A stretch of DNA of 64,000 nucleotides, taken from Catellatospora methionotrophica. GTDB lineage: Bacteria; Actinomycetota; Actinomycetes; Mycobacteriales; Micromonosporaceae. A model generated the notes under the pieces. That model was not told where the DNA came from and did not search any database. It was given only the letters and a program-made list of their open reading frames with translations. The DNA is taken from the NCBI RefSeq assembly GCF_011297335.1, contig NZ_JAAOTJ010000003.1, positions 248,001 to 312,000 of the forward strand, given 5' to 3'. Positions 30,544 to 39,800 of this stretch are shown piece after piece. Each line of letters begins with the position of its first letter. Position 1 is the stretch's first letter. Made by a program: the position numbers and the translations under genes.

Positions 30544-31161
30544 GTGAACGGTGACGAACAGCCGTACCAACGGCCCGATCGGCTGGCGAGCGTGCCCGAT
30601 CTGGCCCCGCCCGCCGACGCCGAGAGCCTGCTGCGGGCCGTGGCCCGCGGCGACGAGGCTGCCTTCACCAGGCTCTACGAGCTGGTCGCGCCGCGCGTCT
30701 ACGGCCTGGCCCGGCGCGTGGTGCGCGACCCGGCGCAGGCCGAGGAGGTGGCGCAGGAGGCGCTGGTCGAGGTGTGGCGTACGGCCAGCCGCTTCGACCC
30801 GGCCCGGGGCTCGGCCACGGCCTGGGTCTTCACCATCACCCACCGCCGCGCGGTCGACCGGGTGCGCTCGGAGCAGGCGGCGCTGGACCGGGTCCAGCGC
30901 ATGGCCCCGGAGCCGACCCAGACCCCCGCCGACGAGGTCGTCGAGCAGGCCACCGCGCGGGTGCAGCGCCAGCAGGTGCGCCGGTGCATCAAGACGCTGA
31001 CCGACCTGCAGCGCGAGGCGATCACCCTGGCCTACTACGGCGGCTACACCTATCAGCAGGTCGCCCAGCTGCTGGGCGCCGGGCTGCCGACCGTGAAGAC
31101 CCGCATGCGCGACGGCCTCATCCGGCTGCGCGACTGCCTCGGCGTGGAGGTGTCGGCATGA
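30544..31161 (+). CDS. sigK: ECF sigma factor, SigK-like
   Basis: 205 residues from GTG 30544. Region 2: EAAFTRLYELVAPRVYGLARR, then AEEVAQEALVEVWRTASRFD and GSATAWVFTITHRRAVDRVR. Region 4: LTDLQREAITLAYYGGYTYQQVAQLLGAGLPTVKTRMRDGLIRLRDCL. It directs RNA polymerase to extracytoplasmic-stress promoters. The downstream RskA-like anti-sigma factor and a fasciclin lipoprotein reproduce the sigK-rskA-mpt70/mpt83 arrangement of mycobacteria, which supports the SigK name. A matching promoter lies upstream. Confidence 0.88.
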   Translation: MNGDEQPYQRPDRLASVPDLAPPADAESLLRAVARGDEAAFTRLYELVAPRVYGLARRVVRDPAQAEEVAQEALVEVWRTASRFDPARGSATAWVFTITHRRAVDRVRSEQAALDRVQRMAPEPTQTPADEVVEQATARVQRQQVRRCIKTLTDLQREAITLAYYGGYTYQQVAQLLGAGLPTVKTRMRDGLIRLRDCLGVEVSA

Positions 31162-31220
31162 GCGAGCGAATCATCGGCCGGGCGGGTGCCCGCGACGGAC
31201 AGGGCAAGGTGCCGGCATGA
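31158..31220 (+). CDS. 20-residue ORF bridging sigK and rskA
   Basis: ATG 31158 overlaps the sigK stop (ATGA), and its own stop overlaps the rskA start (ATGA at 31217). It reads MSERIIGRAGARDGQGKVPA. The sequence around both start codons is duplicated: a GGCATGAGCGAG block occurs at 31155 and 31214. The mini-ORF probably carries ribosomes from sigK to rskA, or is a relic of a start-site duplication. No function as a peptide is claimed. Confidence 0.35.
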   Translation: MSERIIGRAGARDGQGKVPA

Positions 31221-31954
31221 GCGAGATCCACTCCCTGGCCGGCCCGTATGTGCTGCACGCGCTGGACGAGTCCGAGCGTGAGACGTTCATCCAGCACCTG
31301 CGCGGGTGCCAGACGTGCGCGGACGAGGTGGCCGAGCTGAACGAGACCGTCGCGCGGCTGGCCGACGACGCCTGGTCGGTGCCCCCGCCCGCGCTGCGCG
31401 GCAACGTGCTGGCCGCGGTGCGGAGCACCCGGCAGATCCCACCGGCCCGGCCGGTGCGCTCACGCCGCGAGCCGACCCGCTGGTGGCGGCACCCGGCCGC
31501 GCTGACCGTGGCCGCGTGCCTGCTCGTCGCGGCACTGGTCGGCGGGGCGACGTGGGCGGTGCAGGAGCAGCGGCTGCGCGACGAGCGCGCCACCGCGCAG
31601 GCGGCGCAACAGGAACTGGCCCGCACGCAGGCGGTGCTGACCGCGCAGGACGCGACGGTACGCACCGCGAACGTGGCCGGTGGCGGCAAGGTCACCGTGG
31701 TGGCCTCGCCCAGCCAGGACGCGGCGGTGATCCTGCTGGCCTCACACTCGCCGGGCGAGCAGAAGGCGTACCAGTTCTGGCTGATCGAGGACTCGACCCC
31801 GCACTCGGCAGGCGTGCTCGCCGCCGGACAGGCCACCGCCACGCGGCTGGTCACCGGTGTCAGCGCCGCCGACGCGATGGGCCTGACCGTCGAACCGGCG
31901 GGTGGATCCACCACTCCCACACTGCCCATCATCGCCGAGATCCCCATGAAATAG
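31217..31954 (+). CDS. rskA: RskA-type anti-sigma factor
   Basis: 245 residues. N-terminal anti-sigma domain with zinc-finger-like FIQHLRGCQTCADEVAEL (HX3CX2C, about 26-33), one TM segment AALTVAACLLVAALVGGATWAV (about 94-115), then an extracytoplasmic RskA domain (VILLASHSPGEQKAYQFWLIED). It holds the SigK-like factor inactive at the membrane; regulated proteolysis frees it. The translational link to sigK through a 20-residue ORF would keep the two in balance. Confidence 0.92.
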   Translation: MSEIHSLAGPYVLHALDESERETFIQHLRGCQTCADEVAELNETVARLADDAWSVPPPALRGNVLAAVRSTRQIPPARPVRSRREPTRWWRHPAALTVAACLLVAALVGGATWAVQEQRLRDERATAQAAQQELARTQAVLTAQDATVRTANVAGGGKVTVVASPSQDAAVILLASHSPGEQKAYQFWLIEDSTPHSAGVLAAGQATATRLVTGVSAADAMGLTVEPAGGSTTPTLPIIAEIPMK

Positions 31955-31985
31955 AAAAAAACCGACAAAAATCGTGCCAATCGCT

Positions 31986-32014
31986 CCAAAGCATGACTGA
32001 TTCGGTGTCGAATC
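31986..32014 (+). promoter_or_regulatory. Possible SigK-type promoter of the fasciclin gene
   Basis: CGAATC at 32009-32014 is followed by ACCGGTG exactly as at the sigK promoter (CGAATCACCGGTG in both). The -35 at 17 bases upstream is CCAAAG, only half matching CCATCC. The shared 13-base block argues for common control. Confidence 0.5.
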
Positions 32015-32054
32015 ACCGGTGGAGGTCTTCACCGGAGGAAAGGAACCACCAGTC

Positions 32055-32699
32055 ATGCACGCACGAAGGAAGCTCACCGCGCTCGCGGCCGTCGCCGCGT
32101 TCTCGCTCGCCCTGGCGCTCAGCGCCTGCGGCGGCGAGACCACGGCGGCGACCACGCAGCCGACCGGCCTGCCCACCACGGTCCCGACGGCCCTGCCGTC
32201 CATGCCCGCGGGCGCCACCGGCGGCGAGTTCGGACCTGCCTGCGCCAGCATCCCCACCGACCCGGCCAACCCCGGCAGCCTGGAGATGATGGCCCAGCAG
32301 CCCGTGGCGACCGCCGCGGCGGGCAACCCGCAGCTGTCAACCCTGGTCGCCGCGATCCAGGCCGGCGGCCTGGCCGACACGCTCAACAGCGCCGAAGCCG
32401 TCACCGTCTTCGCACCCACCAACGAGGCGTTCGCCAAGATCCCCAAGGCCGACCTGGACAAGGTGCTGGCCGACAAGGAACTGCTCAAGAAGATCCTGAC
32501 CTACCACGTCGTATCCGGAAAGACCGCGCCCGACGCGCTCGCCGGCACCCACAAGACGCTCGAAGGCCAGGACCTCACGGTGACCGGCAGCGGCACCGAG
32601 TTCAAGGTCAACGACACGGCGATGGTCGTCTGCGGCAACATCCAGACCCGCAACGGCGTCGTCTACCTCGTCGACAGCGTGCTCATGCCGCCGGCCTGA
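32055..32699 (+). CDS. Fasciclin-domain lipoprotein (MPT70/MPT83-like)
   Basis: 214 residues from ATG 32055. Signal peptide with lipobox ALSAC, a Thr/Pro linker, then one fasciclin domain: NPQLSTLVAAIQAGGLADTLNSAEAVTVFAPTNEAFAKIPKADL, ILTYHVVSGK and ARNGVVYLVDSVLMPP-like end (NGVVYLVDSVLMPPA). Fasciclin domains mediate adhesion. As with MPT83 in mycobacteria it follows sigK-rskA and shares a promoter block with sigK, so it is a likely member of that regulon. Confidence 0.92.
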   Translation: MHARRKLTALAAVAAFSLALALSACGGETTAATTQPTGLPTTVPTALPSMPAGATGGEFGPACASIPTDPANPGSLEMMAQQPVATAAAGNPQLSTLVAAIQAGGLADTLNSAEAVTVFAPTNEAFAKIPKADLDKVLADKELLKKILTYHVVSGKTAPDALAGTHKTLEGQDLTVTGSGTEFKVNDTAMVVCGNIQTRNGVVYLVDSVLMPPA

Positions 32700-32707
32700 C
32701 CGGCGGC

Positions 32708-32766
32708 AGGAAGGGCGCCACCGCCGCGGACAAGGCATCGCTTTCCGCGCGGAAGGCGCCCTTCCT
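32708..32766 (+). terminator. Terminator after fasciclin gene
   Basis: AGGAAGGGCGCC (32708-32719) is the exact reverse complement of 32755-32766; inner CCGCGGA/TCCGCG segments lengthen the stem. It starts 9 bases after the stop codon. Confidence 0.7.
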
Positions 32767-33548
32767 GATTCTCTGAAAGGACATCGCGCGAGGTCTCATT
32801 GTCCCGCACTGAGCAAGCTGCTGTCTGGCCACGAGCGTCGCCGCGGCGAGTTTGGTCCGTCGCCCGGGCGGCCAGAGCGTTCGCCAAGGTGGCCATCGGT
32901 AAACCGCCGTCGACGCCAACCAAAACGTCGATCAGGATTGCGTGGCCTCGACCTTAAAGGGCCTACAACGCCCACGCGACCTCGTTGCAAGGTCGTCGCT
33001 CCAGCAGGCCCAAGGCGGCCACCGCTTAAGGCCCACCCGCACTGCTCACCGAAGCCACCCCGGCCGGAATGCTGGCCCAGCTAATTCCTGAAGGCCGTCA
33101 CCGCTCCCCTCGCCTCTTCTCCCAACCGACCACATCCCGCCGGGCCGAGCCCGGAAGCAGCCGAAGGAACCTCTTATACTTCACCGCGGCGCGGACCCTA
33201 ACCTGCCGTAGTCGACGTGTATGACGTATTCGAATGGGGCCGCAAGGTCTGCTGAAACCCGAAACCCTGCCTCGAATCGACGCCCGAGCGATGGCTAGCG
33301 CAGGTACAGCCGCCGCTCGGCGACGCGCGCATGGGGACTTGTGTGCGGTGAGGATAGATGATAGATGGCGTGATAGCACCGCCTGCAACAGTGCACGCGG
33401 GTTCGCAGCACCGAGGCTCGAAAACCGGTTCGGACTGTCGTCTCGCAAGCGCAGGCAGCGCTCCCCTACACAGGAATGGTGAACATCGCCAAGCTTCGCG
33501 AAAATGTCGGTCGGCGGACCTAATTGAGGCCCGCCGACCGCACATCAT
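32767..33548. other. Gene-poor interval
   Basis: No frame in these 780 bases has codon use, a ribosome site and a protein-like sequence together. GC content falls towards the right end, where the toxin/immunity module begins. No inverted terminal repeats or transposase motifs were found. It may be decayed sequence at an island border. Confidence 0.4.
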
Positions 33549-33830
33549 TTATCCTTCGATCAGCTCATCGAGTTTACGGATTGATTCCGGAGTCCCCAGT
33601 TCATCAGCCGCAAACACGAGGCGCTTATAGTAACTCGAAGTAATTGATAGAGCATCCTCGTATAGCCATGAGCACATCGTATAGAACGCTAGCTCCTCTT
33701 CGCCCACGCTCATCAAATGGCGAACGTCTTCGATGACTTCTTCCCTAGTTAGCGGCGAGTCTTCAAGAAGTGCCGTAATGAGAGACCGCAGATAGACGTA
33801 CCGTTCCAATTGGCCTACCTTCTTCCTCAT
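33549..33830 (-). CDS. Putative immunity protein for the RHS-EndoU toxin
   Basis: 93 residues, wholly helical and acidic: VIEDVRHLMSVGEEELAFYT then MCSWLYEDALSITSSYYKRLVFAADELG. The pattern of a short helix pair with 'ED-V...L...GEEELA...C.WLYE' and a following 'I...YY.RL...A.ELG' resembles MafI-type immunity proteins. It starts 23 bases downstream of the toxin stop, the usual place for an immunity gene, and its low GC matches the toxin tip. It should bind and block the nuclease in the producing cell. Confidence 0.7.
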   Translation of the reverse strand: MRKKVGQLERYVYLRSLITALLEDSPLTREEVIEDVRHLMSVGEEELAFYTMCSWLYEDALSITSSYYKRLVFAADELGTPESIRKLDELIEG

Positions 33831-33852
33831 TCAGCGGAGCAGAGCGCTCAGC

Positions 33853-36800
33853 TCATAATCTCGGGAAAGCAGTGAGAAGTTTTCCTGTCAGTGGTACGAA
33901 CCGAACTTCGATGTCAACTCCTCGTATCTGTCCGAGAATTACTTGAACGGCAGGATCACCCGCCCTTGTTTTCAGAGTTTTGTCAGCATACTTGGCAGAG
34001 CCCGTTTTCCAGCTACGAACACTCTTCGGATCCGTGAGCACGTCCGCCACGGCGTCCAGGATGTCGTCGTCGCTCCACGACTGAGGAAAGGACGTCTTTC
34101 CCGGCATCCCAGGATGGGCGTGACCATCGAGGATATGCTGGGCATCCCCACCGAGAAGTTGTCGCCCAACGCCGCAGTTGTGAACGAGAACCGGAGTGGC
34201 CCCCGCCATGACATAGTACGTATGTATATCGGTGACCGTGAGGTTGTGGACTTCGGCACGAGCACCATACGTCGCCACTGCAGCGATGCGAACGAGCGAT
34301 CCGTCAGGCGCGAGCAAATCATCGCCAGACTTCAGCCCGAGGCTGTTCACCCACTCGTCACGCCCAGGGAGCCACCAGAGATGGTTGTCTGTTGAGCCGA
34401 TGGTGGCGGTCGCATCGCCGGCATCGCCATCGGTGTCGACGAGGACGTCGACAAGAACCTTCTCACCGTCGCTCGTGCGCTTTGTAGCTACCGCCTTGAT
34501 GGCGGACTCGCCAGTTTCAGGGTCGGTGGCTAGCACCTCGTCGCCAGCGCGCACTTTTTCGATCGGCTTAGTAGCGCCGTCGGCCATTAAGACAAGCGTC
34601 CCGGGGAGGAAGCTTTTAGCGGCGCAGGTTTCGTCGACTTCTTTTGCCTTGTTCTTAAGCTTCTCGGACGCCTTTCTTGCGGCCGCCTGAGCTCTTTCCT
34701 TCGCTTGCTTGGCTGCGGCCTCGGCTGCAATCCGCGCGTTACGAGCGGCTAGGGCTGCCGCTTCGGCTGCTTCTTTAGCTGCCTTTCGAGCGAGTTGGGT
34801 GAATTCTTCGACCTGGGCGATGATGCGTTTTGCCCAGCGGAGTTTCTCCCAGAAGACCTGGACTGCCGACCATGCGCGTTCGATGGCTTTGACGATCTTG
34901 GGGAGTTTAAAGAGTTTGGCCCAGGGGATGACATTGGCGACGATGGATACGCAGGCGACGATGTCGCCCTTGCCGAAGCAGTCCTTGATGTCGTTGATGC
35001 CGAGCAGTTCCATGAGGATGTCGCCGCCGGCCTGAAGGATGATGTCGAGCAGTGACATCTTCTGCAGTTTGCGGGCTTCGTCTAGCATGGCCTGCAGGTC
35101 GGGCGGGAGGGTGATCTCCCCGTCACCGGTCTCGGTTCCCTGGCCGTCGCCGTCGTTGGGCGGCGATCCCGGGTCGTCCGGGATGTGCTTGAGCCCGGAG
35201 GGGTCAGAGAAGGTGGTGGGGTTGTTGTTGGAGTAGGCGTAGCCGTTCATCTGCTGGGAGTCGCCCTGATCGACGATCGGGTCGACGGAGATGAACCGGC
35301 CGGTGTCGGGGTCGTACTCCCGAGCACTGAGGTGCGTCAGTCCTGTGCCGTCCTTCGCCCCGCCAAGAAATCCTTTGTCTCCTGTCCAGGCGGACGAAAC
35401 GCCACGTTCTTCACCAAAGGGGGTAGAACGGCGGCGTGCGACTGAAGCCGTATTGGTTGCGTCAACGAGCAGACTGCTAGTTCCTTGGTTGTTGGCGCAC
35501 ATCCATTGCAGGCTATTACCCGTCCGTACCGCGACTACTTGCCCTGCGAAGCTGTAGTACCGAGTGGCGTTCTTGGCCGTGCCGGTGAGCTTCAGTTCCG
35601 TGTCGGGTAGATAGAGGGTGGTGACGCCGTTCTCCTTGCGCAGCAGCCGGTTGCCGCTGGCGTCGTAGATGAACTCGGTGGTGTTTCCGCCTTCGACGAC
35701 CTTCTCAAGTCGTCCTTCGACGTTCCAGTGAAGTTCCTGGTTACCGGTCGGCGTCGGCCGACTTTCGACATTGCCAGCGGCATCGTGCTCCCAGTCGAAG
35801 GTGTGGATGCCGGCGCTGTCGGTGATCTTCGTTTGGAGGAGCTTGTGCGGGCTGCCCTGACCGGGTAGCGGGTAGGTGTAGTCGGTGGTGATGTCGCCGG
35901 TCGGGGTGTCGTGCTCGACCTGCTGGCTGCGGTTGCCGTAGTTGTCGTACTCCCAGTTGGTCCAGTACTTGGCGGGTCCGCCCAAGGCTCCGTTGGAGAC
36001 GGCTGCGGTGCAGTCTCCGCTGGTGGGGGTCCAGGCCTGCTTCAGCCGGCGGAGTCCGTCGTAGTTGAAGCACTGAGTGTCGGCGGTCTGGCCGGAGCCG
36101 GTGTCGACGGTCTTGGCGAGGTTGCCGGTGGCGTCCCAGGTGTAGACGGTCTTGGTGACGTTGCCGATGAGTCCGTCGCGGGTGACGGAGGTGTTGTCCA
36201 GGCGGCGGGTGCCTTCCTGGTAGACGAAGTTGAGGTTCACCCGGTTCGGATTGACTCCGAGAGTGAGCTTTGTAACCTCACCAAACGGGCTATACTGGGC
36301 AGTGTTGACATACGTGCCCAGACCTGAGGCCAAGGTCAGCGGCAGGCCCTCAGCCGTGTAGCCATGCGCAAGGACTTCTTCACCCAGATCACCGACCTGC
36401 GGCAGGGTTGTCGTCGCGATCGAGCCGTCCGTATTAAAAGTCGCCTTGTACTTGTATGTACCGGCCAGCAGACCTTCGACTGCAGGGATCGTGACGGCAG
36501 TTTCCAGCGGCCGGAAGTATTCGTCGACATCCAGGACTTCGGTCTTATAGGCCGCACCATTGACGAACCTGGTGGCGGAGGCGAGCAGGCCGGCACCGAG
36601 GGTGTCGTACTCCATTTCCGTCAGTTTGGTGCCAGTGTCGGCGTTGTCCTTGCGGGTCCGAATGATGCGGCCGAGCACGTCATACTCAAAGAAGATCTTC
36701 TTGTTGTTGGACTCGGTCGACAGCAAGTCACTCGACGAGTTGTAGTTCAGTTTGGTCGTGCCCTTGTCAGGATCGCTCTGCTCATACATCCGACCACGGA

Positions 36801-39800
36801 GATCGTACTTGTACGTCCAGGCGTTGTTGCTGGAGTCCTTGACCGCGGTCATCTGACTGCGCTTGTTGAACTCGTAGGTGGTCTTGACCGCAGGGCCGGT
36901 GTGGCTGGCGGTTGTGTATTCGTAGAACTCCTTCGCGCGGCCTTGAGCGTCAAATTTGACACGGGTTGGGGACTGGCCAGCCGCGGGTAGAGTGACGATT
37001 TCGTCGCCGTCGTAGAGCGCGCGGGTGCGCCATTGTTCGACGCGTGCGCCGCCGCCTGGAGGGCTGGCCATAAACACTTCTGCAGTGCGGCGACCAGCGC
37101 CGTCGTACTCGGTCTTAACCCCCGAAGATCCGGCGGAAGGGTGGTAGTCCACGGTCGGGGACGCAGTGTTGTAGAACGGGTTGTCCTGTCCAACGACCTG
37201 GCCGCGGGAGTTGTAGTAGGTGTTAACGATGGTGCGTCCGCCACCTGGGGCCGCTACCTGGGTCTGCACCGGCCGCATCAGCCCGTCAAACAGTTCGACG
37301 CTGACGTTGTAACCGCCGTTGGGGCGGATACCACGGGTGGTGACGGCGTTGATCTGGTTGGCGGTGCCCGACTTGCGGACCGTGTAGTCGTATTCGGAGC
37401 TGGGCAGGTCGACGCCCTTGGTCCGGCCCGGCAGCCACGCCTGCTTCATCCGGCCTAGGCCGTCGTAGACCATGTCGGTGCGCAGCCCGTTTGCGTCGAT
37501 CTGTGCGGTGGGCTGGCCGTTGCCGACCTCGAACTCGGTGCGGGTCTTGTGTCGCAGCGGGTTGTAGTTCTCCACGGCGGTGACTGGTCCGCCGGTGGTG
37601 GGGGTGTAGACGGTCTCCGACATCTTGCCGGCTTCGTCCCAGGTCTTCAGACCCCGGCCGTAGGCGTCGACCTCGCTCTTGGTGACCGTGACATAAGAGC
37701 GTCCGGTCGGCGACCACGTGTCGATCGCCTCGACGGAGGTGACCATGCCCTTGATCGGGACCTGGTTCGGCGTCCAGACGGTGGCACCGTCATACAGGGT
37801 CCGCTGGTCGGAGATCAGCAGTTCCTGGTTGGCGATCTCGGTGACCGGAACGCCCGTGGTCGGATTGAGGACGGGGATGTTCGCACATGCCAGGGCGTAC
37901 TTCTCGACGCGGGACGTGAGTCCCTGGATGTTCTTGGTGGGGTTGGGTGCGTAGGTGAGGCGGGTGCACTCCTCGTCGCCGGGAGTGTTCTTGTCACCCT
38001 GGTCCTCCATCATGACGACCTGGCCGTCGGCGTTGAACGTCTTGACGACCTGGTTGTCGCGCTCACCGCCCTTGATCACCGAGCGGACCAGGGTGTTGTT
38101 CATCCCGGACCGGGTGGCTTTGACCGTCGCCCACGGGTGGGTCGACGTCGCGGTCGCAGCCGACACCCAGCCGTCGGAGATCGACCGGTTCAGGACCGTC
38201 TTGGTGGCCAGGTCGGAGTCGTAGGAGATCCGCTCGCGGGGCTGTCCGGCGAGTTCGTCGAGGTCGCGGACGACCCCGCCGAGACCGTCGGTGATGTCGG
38301 TCTCCGACTGGGGCCGGTAGGACGTGGCGTTGGTGGGGTGGTTGCGGTCGCCGTCCATGCCCCGGTAGAACCGGGTCACTTCCAGGGTCCGGCCCTCGGC
38401 CGCGATGCCGGAGCGGGTCTGGACCTCGCCGTAGCCGCGCCACTGCGACCACGTCTTCTGCTCCGGGATCGTCAGGCCGTCGTCCTCGGCGTAACGCCAG
38501 GCGGCGTTGCCGACATAGTCGTAGCTGGTGGTGGTGGACGTGCCGATGCCGTGGCCGTCCTGCTCGTCGATCTGGGCGATCACATACTTGTGGAACCAGT
38601 ACAGGCCGATCGAGCCACCCGGCGGGGTCCACCACACCGGCATACACCGCTTGGTGTTGGTCTGCGGACTGGCCGGTAGCGTCGTGATCGTGCAGTCCAG
38701 CGGCTTGTAGGTGATCACCACCGCGCCACCGGACTCGTTCTTGATGTTGTTCATCCGCCACTTACGGACCTGATTGTTCGAACCCGACGTCACCCGGTTC
38801 GCCATGTGAGTTCCGTCGAATACCACCGGCGGCATCACCGCGTCCGTCGTTCCGAGGTGCCCGGTCTGCTGGATCTGGTTCAACCACAACACCGGTGTAC
38901 CGATATTGTCACCCGTGATCGGGAAGCTGTGGGTCAGCGTCCACGAGTCCACGTCGTCATACGCCCCGGCGCGGATGACCTGCGTGGTCACCTTCGACAG
39001 GCGCTTGGACGACCAGAACGTCGGCGCGTAGTCGTCACACGCCCCGACCAGGCACTCCTGATCCCACGGCACATCGCGGTAGTCGGCCGGCTTCACACAC
39101 GACGAACCCGGCACACACCGCTCGACATTGGTGAACTTCACCCGCGACGGAGCCGCCGTAGCCGTCCACGTCTGACCCGCCCGCAGCCCGTACTCGATCC
39201 GGTCGACCGTCCCACCACGGGTATACGACCGCGGACCACCCACGGTGATGTTGTGGTACCGGTTGGTCTCCGGATTGTAGAAGTACGCCAGGGCGTTGCC
39301 GTGCACATCCACGACATAGTCCAGGTTCCACCGCCACGCCTGGTCACACACCGACGTCGACGGATGCGTCAAAAAGCACGGCTCACCGGTGTTGTTACCG
39401 ACCACCGGCACCGTCCACGCCGAATTGCTGTCCGGCGCACCGGCCATCCCGGTCACACCCGCGTTCGCCGGCAGGGCCGACAGCTTGTGCACGCCGAAGA
39501 AGTACTGCGTACCGTCGGTCGTGGTGACCTTCCAGTACTCACCCTCGGTCGTGCCGTCACGGTTCTTGTCACCGTTGTTCGCACCGAGCAGCCGCTCGAT
39601 CTTCGAACCGTCGTCGTTACGGAACTTCCACACCCCAGTGGTGTCGTCCTTGACCAGCTCACTGGCCCGGCCGTTCAGCGAGATCGTCGCGTTGTCGCTC
39701 AGCCAGCACTGGTCATAGGTCGCCCAGCCATCCGACTGGCAGTCCTTGTACTTACGCTCGACATAACCCGGCCAGTAGTCGAAGCCCTCACCGATCGCCG

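Noticed and set aside
32767-33548. Several 60-116-codon frames in the interval before the immunity gene
   Set aside because: No ribosome sites, no motifs, and composition like the reverse strand of non-coding GC-rich DNA.
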